64,000 bases of DNA, from contig JANQNU010000090.1 of assembly GCA_028279405.1 (NCBI GenBank), positions 1 through 64,000 on the forward strand. Reading direction: 5' to 3'. The notes beneath the pieces were generated by a model that was not told where the DNA came from, ran no database searches, and worked only from the letters and a program-made list of their open reading frames with translations. The translations under genes were made by a program, and so were the position numbers. The stretch is from Phycisphaerae bacterium (GTDB lineage Bacteria > Planctomycetota > Phycisphaerae > UBA1845 > Fen-1342). Position 1 is the stretch's first letter. Each line of letters opens with the position of its first letter. Below, piece after piece: positions 34,229 to 41,338 of this stretch.

Positions 34229-36103
34229 TCACGTCGGCGGGAACTCCATCAACAAATGGTAGATGCCGTTCTCGAGCCGGCTTTGCACCTGGACGCCGCC
34301 TTTGTGGAAGACGCGCAGCATCCCGTGGTTCTCCGCCATCACCTCTGAAACGAACCCGCGCAGGCCGTTCGAACGGCCGAGTTCCACCAGATAGCCGAAC
34401 ATCCGCGTCCCCAGGCCAAGGTTCTGCCACTCGTCGCGGATGACGAACGCGACCTCGGCCAGATCGCGCTCCCGCAGTCGGTTGTATCGGGCGACCGCGA
34501 CAATCGACGATTCCGAACCGCTTCCGTCGGTCGCGACCAGCACCATGTCGTTCTTGTAGTCCACGCGCAGAAATTCCTGCAATCGCGCGTGCGGCATCGA
34601 CTTCAACGGCTGAAAGAACCGCTGGTAGATCGCCCGCTCCGAGAGCGAATAGAACGCCTCACGCATCAACGGCTCGTCTGTCGCCCGGGCCGGGCGGATC
34701 AACACCTCATGTCCTTCACGGAGCGTCTCGTGACGTTCGAGCTCGGCCGGGTACACGGGCATCTCGAAGTGCGGTTCGATCTGGTCACGATACACGAGGC
34801 TACGCGCCTTGGCTTCGGACAACAGCCACGGACGAAACTTGGGATGCGCCACTTCGATCAACGCCATCGCTCGCTGTCTCACGTTCTTACCGTGCAGGTA
34901 GGCGATGCCATACTCGGTGACGACATAATGCACATCGGCGCGCGTCGTGACGACCCCGGCGCCGTCCTTGAGTTGCGGCACGATCCGGGACACGGCCCCG
35001 CCCCGGGCCGTCGACGGCAGCGCGATGATCGGTTTCCCGTCCTTGGCGCGCGCCGCACCACGAATGAAGTCTACCTGTCCGCCGAACCCGCTGAAGAAAC
35101 TGGTCCCGATCGACTCCGCACAAACCTGGCCGGTCAGATCGACCTCGATCGCCGAGTTGATCGCGCACATCCGGTCATTTTTTGCGATCACGAACGGATC
35201 GTTGACATATTCGGCCGAGCGGAACTCGATCAATGGGTTGTTGTCGACGAAGTCGTACAGGGCCTGAGAGCCAAACGCGAACGACGCGACAATCTTCAGC
35301 CGATGAAGCGACTTCCGCGCGTTGTTGATCACACCATCGCGCACCAGCGGAATGATGCCATCGGAGAACATCTCGGTATGGACACCAAGGTCCTTGCGCG
35401 TCGTCACGAACTCCATTACAGCGTTCGGGATCGCACCGATGCCCAACTGCAGCGTCGCACCGTCGTCAATCAGCTCGGTGACGTGCCGCGCGATCTGCCG
35501 CGCCTCGTCCCCCGGCGCCTCCTGGCGAATCTCCGGTAGCGGGTAGCTCGCCGACACCGCAGCGTCGATGTTGCTCATGTGAATGAAACAGTCCCCGAGC
35601 GTCCGCGGCGTCCGCGCGTTCACTTCCGCGATCACCACCCGCGCCGACTCCGCCGCCGCCTTGACGACGTCGGTGGACATTCCGAAGCTGCAGTAGCCAT
35701 GCTCGTCCGGCGGGCTGACCTGCACGATCGCGACGTCGAGCCGCATGCGCCCGGTGCGAAACAATCGCCCGACATCCGAAAGATGAATCGGCGTATAGTC
35801 CGCACGCCCGTCGTTGATCGCCTCGCGCGCGGTCGCGCCGATGAACAGCGCGTTGTGCCGAAAACGCTGACAGAACTCCTGCTCGACATAGGGCGTACCG
35901 CCGAAGGCCAGCAGGTGCACGATCTGGATATCCTCCAGATCGCGCCGATCCATCAGCGCCTCGACAACCGTCCGCGGCACCGAGGCATTGCCGCTCACAA
36001 AGACGCGGTTTCCGTTACGAATCCGCTTCACTGCGTCCTCAGCCGACATCACCTTGGCCGAGAACGCTTCCTTCCAATTTCGCAGAACGTGCTTCTTACC
36101 CAT
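34229..36103 (-). CDS. Acetyl-CoA hydrolase/transferase family protein fused to a GNAT domain
   Basis: 624 residues from the ATG at 36103 (a GTG three codons earlier is the alternative). Residues about 5-440 are a class I CoA-transferase of the acetyl-CoA hydrolase / 4-hydroxybutyrate CoA-transferase family. Visible landmarks are the oxyanion-type GIGAIPNAV, HTEMFSDGI, and AINSAIEVDLTGQVCAES, whose Glu is the probable catalytic residue forming the glutamyl-CoA intermediate. Residues about 460-620 are a GNAT acetyltransferase with AEVAFVIRDEWQNLGLGTRM as acetyl-CoA motif A. The pairing hints that CoA-ester metabolism is linked to protein or small-molecule acetylation in one polypeptide. Substrate not determinable. 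Monocistronic by spacing. Confidence 0.9.
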   Translation of the reverse strand: MGKKHVLRNWKEAFSAKVMSAEDAVKRIRNGNRVFVSGNASVPRTVVEALMDRRDLEDIQIVHLLAFGGTPYVEQEFCQRFRHNALFIGATAREAINDGRADYTPIHLSDVGRLFRTGRMRLDVAIVQVSPPDEHGYCSFGMSTDVVKAAAESARVVIAEVNARTPRTLGDCFIHMSNIDAAVSASYPLPEIRQEAPGDEARQIARHVTELIDDGATLQLGIGAIPNAVMEFVTTRKDLGVHTEMFSDGIIPLVRDGVINNARKSLHRLKIVASFAFGSQALYDFVDNNPLIEFRSAEYVNDPFVIAKNDRMCAINSAIEVDLTGQVCAESIGTSFFSGFGGQVDFIRGAARAKDGKPIIALPSTARGGAVSRIVPQLKDGAGVVTTRADVHYVVTEYGIAYLHGKNVRQRAMALIEVAHPKFRPWLLSEAKARSLVYRDQIEPHFEMPVYPAELERHETLREGHEVLIRPARATDEPLMREAFYSLSERAIYQRFFQPLKSMPHARLQEFLRVDYKNDMVLVATDGSGSESSIVAVARYNRLRERDLAEVAFVIRDEWQNLGLGTRMFGYLVELGRSNGLRGFVSEVMAENHGMLRVFHKGGVQVQSRLENGIYHLLMEFPPT

Positions 36104-36243
36104 CGCGCCCACCAGACCGCACCAGCCCCCACCACTCCATACCCACTACGTTGATCATATCCGCGCGGGCCGACAGCGGCAGCGATCCTGAACGACATTA
36201 CCCGGTACGGACGTTCTCGCGAAAGGCGCCCACGTTCAACGTC

Positions 36244-36930
36244 TCAACGGCGACGGATCGTCAACGCACCGAACGCAAAGATCAGTAGGCTTGCCGGCTC
36301 GGGAACGACCCACCCCTCCGGAATGCTGGTCGAGTATGGGCCACTTCCCGGATTGCCAATCGTGTCGTCAAGACGCAGGAACGTCCGTTCGTAGGTGTTT
36401 GGCGCTTGAATCCCGCCTCCCTCGAAGAGAATATCGACGGCTCCATGTCCGGAGAAGTCCACGTAACCTACGACCGTGGAGTTCGTCGCTTCATCATACT
36501 GCGTATCGAACTCAGCCAACGGGCCGTTGGTGACGCCGGGCGTCACGGACGCAATCAAGGTGATGACGTCGGTCGCTTGCCCCTGGTCACCCGCGGCTCC
36601 CGGAAATCCGCCTGGGATCCAGCGACTCACTCCCTGAACGTCGTGATTCCAAAAATGGTAGCCGTCAATGTTCAGCTGGTCGTGGGCCACGATCCGAAAT
36701 GCAAGCGCATTGACCGTTGTGTTCTCGCCGATCGGAGACACCCAGAGCCAAAAGCGCCGGATACTCGTACGCGGATCGCCATCCGGCACCGGGTTCACGG
36801 CATCGCCGTGAATACTGCCATCGGCGGTGCCCGTCGTCGAAAAGAACAGCCGAACACTCGAAGCCTGCGCCGTTGCGACTGCCATAGAACCCAGTGAGAT
36901 TGCCGCAACCAAGTATCGAAACTTCTGCAT
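36244..36930 (-). CDS. PEP-CTERM exported protein (paralogue 1 of 3)
   Basis: 228 residues from the ATG at 36930 (GGAAGGAGGG upstream). Signal peptide 1-23 ending AQA. The mature start SSVRLFFSTTGTADG, and later NIDGYHFWNHDVQGVSRW, PGAAGDQGQATD and FLRLDDTIGNPGSGPYS, are shared with the next two genes. The C-terminus VVPEPASLLIFAFGALTIRR is a complete PEP-CTERM signal: PEP, a hydrophobic helix and a basic tail, which exosortase cleaves during export to the outer surface or matrix. No enzyme motif. Third and last of a tandem array on this strand. Confidence 0.88.
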   Translation of the reverse strand: MQKFRYLVAAISLGSMAVATAQASSVRLFFSTTGTADGSIHGDAVNPVPDGDPRTSIRRFWLWVSPIGENTTVNALAFRIVAHDQLNIDGYHFWNHDVQGVSRWIPGGFPGAAGDQGQATDVITLIASVTPGVTNGPLAEFDTQYDEATNSTVVGYVDFSGHGAVDILFEGGGIQAPNTYERTFLRLDDTIGNPGSGPYSTSIPEGWVVPEPASLLIFAFGALTIRRR

Positions 36931-36973
36931 GCGTTTCCCTCCTTCCGCTGCAAGCCACATCGTATCTCGCGAC

Positions 36974-37687
36974 TCAACGTCGACGGATCGCAATCGCTCC
37001 GAGTGCAAAGATCAGCAGGCTTGCCGGCTCGGGGATCACAAAAATCGCCTCAGACCGGCCAGCACGTATGCCATTCGAGTAAGGCCCATTGCCGGAGTTG
37101 CCGACTTCGTCGTCAAGGCCGAGGTAAGTGCGTTCATACACATTCGGTGCTGCTATCGATCCCTCGTTGAACAGAATGTTCACATGCCCATACGATCCGC
37201 CAATCTCGAGATAGCCCAGGACGGTCGCATTCGTAGTACCGTCATAGTGGAGGTCGAAGCCTGACCACGGCCCGTTGGTCACACCAATGCCTGTCTCAGT
37301 CCTGAAAACGAGATCATCCGTCGCCTGACCCTGGTCCCCCCCCGAACCCGGAAAACCGTCGTGCTCCCAGCGCGGAAGTTCGATGATCGGGATTTCGTAG
37401 TTCCAAAACTCGTACCTGTTGATATTCAACTCCCCATCCACTACGACGCGGAAGTCCAAGCCGTCAATCGTCGTCCCCCCTCCAATCGGCATCGCCCACA
37501 ACCAGACTCTCGCAGCCTCAAAGAATGCGGGATCGGAATCCAACCCAGGCGAAAGCGCTTCGCCGGTGCTGGTTCCGCCGTGTGTGCCCACGTACGAAAA
37601 GAACAGCCGAACGCTCGAAGCCTGCGCCGTGGACGCCAAAACAGCGCATGTCGAGATCACCACAACGAGGCAACAAGATTTCCGCAT
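36974..37687 (-). CDS. PEP-CTERM exported protein (paralogue 2 of 3)
   Basis: 237 residues from the ATG at 37687 (GGAGGAAC upstream). Signal peptide 1-24, then SSVRLFFSYVGTHGG. It shares with its neighbours the order RVWLWAMPIGGGTTIDGLDF, NINRYEFWNY, DQGQATDDLVF, VYERTYLGLDDEVGN. It is the most divergent of the three: an insertion IPIIELPRW in the middle and RAGRSEAIF before the terminal VIPEPASLLIFALGAIAIRR. The PEP-CTERM signal is intact. Probable extracellular matrix or surface protein; function unknown. Confidence 0.88.
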   Translation of the reverse strand: MRKSCCLVVVISTCAVLASTAQASSVRLFFSYVGTHGGTSTGEALSPGLDSDPAFFEAARVWLWAMPIGGGTTIDGLDFRVVVDGELNINRYEFWNYEIPIIELPRWEHDGFPGSGGDQGQATDDLVFRTETGIGVTNGPWSGFDLHYDGTTNATVLGYLEIGGSYGHVNILFNEGSIAAPNVYERTYLGLDDEVGNSGNGPYSNGIRAGRSEAIFVIPEPASLLIFALGAIAIRRR

Positions 37688-37730
37688 GCGAGTTCCTCCA
37701 TCCGTTTCGAGTCCCATCATGTCACCCTAG

Positions 37731-38429
37731 TCAACGTCGACGGAGCGCAATCGCACCGAGCGCAAACACCAACAAGCTTGCTGGCTCGGGAACGATGAAT
37801 GCCTCACGATCATCGCTCGAGTAGGCACCGCTTCCTGGATTCCCAATCGTGTCGTCTACGCCCAAGAAGGTTCGTTCATAGGTGTGCGGCGCGGCGATCG
37901 AGCCCTCGTTGAAGACGATGTCGACAGATCCCCAGCCCGAGAAATCCACGTAGCCTAGCAGTGTGGAATTCGATGCTTCGTCATATTGGCGATCGAATCC
38001 AGCGAACACCCCGTTGGTCACCCCAAGTGTGGCAATCGCCACGAAGATGAGGTCATCGGTGGACTGCCCCTGGTCACCCGCCGCACCGGGGAATCCGCCG
38101 TCCTCCCAGCGATTTGCCACCTGAAGGTTGTGATTCCAAAAGTTGTAGCCTTCGATGTTTGCTCGCTGATCAACAACAATCCGAAAATCAAGCCCATTGA
38201 TGGTTGTCCCATCGCCGATTGGCGACGCCCAGAGCCAAAGCCGGGCGGTGGTGGGGTGAACGTACGCATCTGGATCGCGATCAAGCGCCGGGGTGTCCAC
38301 CCTCCCGTCGATCTCTCCGTCCCGGGTTCCCGTCGTGGAAAAGAACAGCCGAACACTCGAAGCCTGCGCCGTGGACGCCAATAGCGCGCTCATGACACCG
38401 ATCGTCGCACACCATCGCAATGCTTGCAT
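37731..38429 (-). CDS. PEP-CTERM exported protein (paralogue 3 of 3)
   Basis: 232 residues; GGAGGGAG precedes the ATG. Signal peptide 1-23. Core shared with the other two: SSVRLFFSTTGTRDGEIDGR, RLWLWASPIGDGTTINGLDF, NIEGYNFWNHNLQ, YERTFLGVDDTIGNPGSG. Ends VPEPASLLVFALGAIALRRR. Being the most upstream, it is the likely promoter-proximal member. All three appear to keep the same fold and sorting signal, so the array probably arose by local duplication. No exosortase gene is in the window. Confidence 0.88.
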   Translation of the reverse strand: MQALRWCATIGVMSALLASTAQASSVRLFFSTTGTRDGEIDGRVDTPALDRDPDAYVHPTTARLWLWASPIGDGTTINGLDFRIVVDQRANIEGYNFWNHNLQVANRWEDGGFPGAAGDQGQSTDDLIFVAIATLGVTNGVFAGFDRQYDEASNSTLLGYVDFSGWGSVDIVFNEGSIAAPHTYERTFLGVDDTIGNPGSGAYSSDDREAFIVPEPASLLVFALGAIALRRR

Positions 38430-38543
38430 GATCTCCCTCCGACCCCCAGAAAGTTCCTCCCAAATCCGCAGGTCCGCTGTCCATTATAGGACGCGGCTAA
38501 CGGCAAATACAAACCAATTTCGCGCCCCCGCTGTAGCGGTCGC

Positions 38544-39719
38544 TCAGGGCCGTTCGTGCAGACGGGTGCGCGCCAGCAGCGACCAGTCGCTCTCGGCGTC
38601 AAGCTTGAGATAGACGCGCCAGTGCGGCGTCGCCTCCTCGAGCCGACCCAACTCCTCGAACAGCATCGCAAGGTTGAAGTGCGCGTCGGCGTAGGCCGGC
38701 CGGATATCGATCGCACGCTCTAAGGCGGAAATCGCTTCCTCGGCCCGGTCCTGCTCCTCCAGCACGTCCGCGATGTTGTACCAGGCCTCGGCGAACGACT
38801 CGTCCATCGTCGCCGCCCCGCGATACAGATCGATCGCGGTTTGCCAGTTGCCCCGCGCCCGTTCCACATTCCCCATGTTGAACAGCGCTTCGGGAAAGTG
38901 CGGCTGACGAAACACGCCGCGACGATACGCCTCGAGCGCTTCCTCCCAGCGCTCCTCGTCCTCGAGCTGCTTGCCGCGGGCAAACCAGCCCTGCGCATCC
39001 AACTCCGGCTCCAGAATCGTCGGCGCCGACTCCGGCCCCGCAGCGGCATCGAAATCGAGCGACAACTGCCCGTCCGGTGCAACCAGCACCTCCCCCACCT
39101 CCGCGACCAACGAATCGGGGCTCTGGGCAATGATCCGGAGCTGCGCCAGCGGCCGCTCCGTTCCAGGCAACAGCCGCGCCAGACCCTCCAGACTGCGATG
39201 GATGACCGCCGGCCGTACGCCGGCGCGAACCAGCTCGGTGACCGTCCGCAAAGAGACGATATCTTGAAAGTCGTATCGTCCGCCGCGCGCGTGAATCAGG
39301 CTCAACTGCTCCCAGCGCTTGAGCTGCTCGGCGCTGACCCCCAATACCTGGCAGATCTTTCGCGCGCTCAACGGCTTGCGAACCAGCTCGGCACGTTCGA
39401 GCCCCACCAGCTCGCGGAACGCACTCTCCGAAAGGATTCGAATGCGCGGACCACTGCGGTTCAACGCTTCCGCGCGTCGCACGGCATGACTGACGCCGCC
39501 GTCCGGCTGCAACGGCCAACCGCCGGCACCGATCACGAGGTCAGACGTACGCCGGGAAACGCTCGAAACGGTCGTACCGCCGAGCCGTTCGATTTGCGCG
39601 CGTACCTCGTTGCGGCTGAGGGTCACGAACGTGCCGGTGAGCGCAAGTCGGCGAAAGCGCAGCGGTGTCCTGTTGTCCGTCGCATCCGTGCGTGGCGGTT
39701 TCGTCGTGTTTGTGTCCAT
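38544..39719 (-). CDS. BRCT - MerR helix-turn-helix - TPR protein
   Basis: 391 residues with three modules. Residues about 20-105 look like a BRCT domain (RFRRLALTGTFVTLSRNEVR, IERLGGTTVSSVSRRTSDLV). BRCT domains bind phosphopeptides or DNA ends. Residues about 115-185 form a MerR-like winged helix-turn-helix (LSARKICQVLGVSAEQLKRW, GRYDFQDIVSLRTV). Residues about 240-375 are TPR repeats (ALFNMGNVERARGNWQTAID, AWYNIADVLEEQDRAEEAIS, DAHFNLAMLFEELGRLEEAT). It is 33 bases downstream of, and on the same strand as, the ATP-dependent DNA ligase gene. A DNA-bound adaptor in repair or regulation is a reasonable inference. Confidence 0.8.
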   Translation of the reverse strand: MDTNTTKPPRTDATDNRTPLRFRRLALTGTFVTLSRNEVRAQIERLGGTTVSSVSRRTSDLVIGAGGWPLQPDGGVSHAVRRAEALNRSGPRIRILSESAFRELVGLERAELVRKPLSARKICQVLGVSAEQLKRWEQLSLIHARGGRYDFQDIVSLRTVTELVRAGVRPAVIHRSLEGLARLLPGTERPLAQLRIIAQSPDSLVAEVGEVLVAPDGQLSLDFDAAAGPESAPTILEPELDAQGWFARGKQLEDEERWEEALEAYRRGVFRQPHFPEALFNMGNVERARGNWQTAIDLYRGAATMDESFAEAWYNIADVLEEQDRAEEAISALERAIDIRPAYADAHFNLAMLFEELGRLEEATPHWRVYLKLDAESDWSLLARTRLHERP

Positions 39720-39752
39720 TCCAACTTGTCTGTTCGCAGCACGCGGCGTGCG

Positions 39753-40685
39753 TCAGGTCTCGAAACCCAGAAAAACGGGCCCCCGTAGTTTACCGTCGTC
39801 CGTAAACTCGAAAAAGCGCACGCGACACCGCAGACCCGTCTGTTTCCAGAACGCCTTCGGCGGGCCGTCAGCCGGCACCGAGTCGAGCGCCGGCGCATTC
39901 CGCAACCGATCGTAAAGCGCGGCCCGCAAGGCCTCGGTCAGTCCACTTCCCACCTTACCCTTGTAGACCCAATGACCCTCGGTCAGCTCGCCGAGGACCA
40001 GCGCGCTCGCGAACGGCTGGTTGCCTTCGCGCTGCTCGAAGCCGAGCACCTCGAAGACCGCCTCCCGCGCAACTTTTACCTTGATCCAGTCGTCCGTCCG
40101 CTTGCCGGGGAGATAGGGGCTGGCCAGCCGTTTCGCTACCATACCCTCCAACCCCAGCCGCTCGACCTCAGCAAAATACGCCTGTCCTCGCGTCGGAACG
40201 CAGTCAGACAAGGCAACGTGTACCGACGACAACCCCGCCAACACCGACCGCAGCCGATCGCGACGGTCGCGGAAGGGTAGCCCCATTACGTCGCGACCGT
40301 GTTCAAAGAGCAGATCGAAGACCATGAACGTGACCGGCAGTGCCCGAGCCTTGAGATCGAGCCGCGCACCGGCCTCCAGGTGATCCCGCTGCGCCAGTCG
40401 CTGAAACGACGATCGGCCCTTGTCAAGCACCACGATCTCGCCGTCCAGCACCGTCCCGACCGGCAAGGCGCGCAACACGTCCAACTCCGGATACCGCTCG
40501 CGCATCTGAACGTATCGACGGTTCTGAAGCCGCAAGCCGTCGGGTTCGACGAACGCCACGCAACGCGTGCCATCCCACTTGATCTCGAAACCATAATCAG
40601 GCGAGTCGAAAGGGTCTTCGCGCGCCGCCGCCAACATCGGCGCGATTCGGGCCGGCAATCCCCCCGCTGATCGTCGCGCACTCAT
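39753..40685 (-). CDS. ATP-dependent DNA ligase (LigD-type ligase domain)
   Basis: 310 residues from the ATG at 40685; the frame stays open further but the extension is low quality. The nucleotidyl-transfer motif I is KWDGTR (Lys36, which becomes adenylated), preceded by FDSPDYGFEI. Motif III/IIIa DGEIVVLD, FMVFDLLF, motif IV EGMVAKR and motif V DDWIKVK are all present, and an OB-fold domain closes the protein (EVLGFEQREGNQPFASALVL). This is the size of the ligase module of LigD used in Ku-dependent end joining, but no Ku, polymerase or nuclease module is encoded in the window. It seals nicks or breaks using ATP. Likely in one operon with the BRCT-MerR-TPR gene. Confidence 0.93.
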   Translation of the reverse strand: MSARRSAGGLPARIAPMLAAAREDPFDSPDYGFEIKWDGTRCVAFVEPDGLRLQNRRYVQMRERYPELDVLRALPVGTVLDGEIVVLDKGRSSFQRLAQRDHLEAGARLDLKARALPVTFMVFDLLFEHGRDVMGLPFRDRRDRLRSVLAGLSSVHVALSDCVPTRGQAYFAEVERLGLEGMVAKRLASPYLPGKRTDDWIKVKVAREAVFEVLGFEQREGNQPFASALVLGELTEGHWVYKGKVGSGLTEALRAALYDRLRNAPALDSVPADGPPKAFWKQTGLRCRVRFFEFTDDGKLRGPVFLGFET

Positions 40686-40756
40686 GCCCGAATTATTACC
40701 GGGAGAAAAGATATAGGAAACCCGCTCGGGCCTCGGCAGGCGAGTGGCACGGTGCT

Positions 40757-41338
40757 TCAGGCCGTGGCGACGCCGGTTGAAGGATCCGCTTGCTGGTACG
40801 TGCGGAGCAGTTCGTTCGCACGGCCCAGAAGCGATCCTGCCCGCTCGAGGCTTATACGGACTTCGTCGACATAACCGTCCGCGGACGCTGACCACGAGCG
40901 ATTGATCAGCCGTTCGGCGGCTGCGAACTGAGTCATCAGGTCCGCGTAGCGCTGCAAGCCGTAGAGTGGGATCAGTGACTCGCGCGCTTCGGCAAAGTCC
41001 GCGAGATCGCCGGCCAGCTCGGCATCGATCCATTGGTGAATTGTGTAGACATCCACACTGTCGTAGCGCGCGTTCAGATCGCTCAGATTCGACACCAGCC
41101 GCCCCATCGTCTCACTCATCACCCGGAGGTCGGCGTCTACCTTGTGCGTCTGCGTCTTGTCCGTATGGGCGCTGACGCGGATCATGACGACGCCGACGGC
41201 GCCGACAGCGAACGCGATGCCGTACCAGGTCCATTCGATCGTCTCCCACTCGAGACCCTTCGAGTCGGCGATGCGCACCGAGAAGAACGCCGCCGTGAAG
41301 AACCCGGCCATCATGAGGACGATTCCCAACATGCGCAT
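40757..41338 (-). CDS. Two-helix membrane protein with helical domain, encoded with OPT transporter
   Basis: 193 residues. The ATG at 41338 shares its A with the transporter stop (TGATG), so the genes are coupled. Two transmembrane helices (about 3-22 and 36-53) are followed by a mostly helical soluble domain of about 135 residues containing VDADLRVMSETMGRLVSNLS, which could form a coiled coil. I know no family for it. Because it is translated right after an oligopeptide transporter it may be an accessory or regulatory subunit of that transporter; that is inferred only from context. Confidence 0.75.
   Translation of the reverse strand: MRMLGIVLMMAGFFTAAFFSVRIADSKGLEWETIEWTWYGIAFAVGAVGVVMIRVSAHTDKTQTHKVDADLRVMSETMGRLVSNLSDLNARYDSVDVYTIHQWIDAELAGDLADFAEARESLIPLYGLQRYADLMTQFAAAERLINRSWSASADGYVDEVRISLERAGSLLGRANELLRTYQQADPSTGVATA

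Noticed and set aside
34589-35539. Plus-strand frame of 316 codons opposite the CoA-transferase
   Set aside because: The minus-strand protein has clear family motifs; this one is His/Arg-rich with none.
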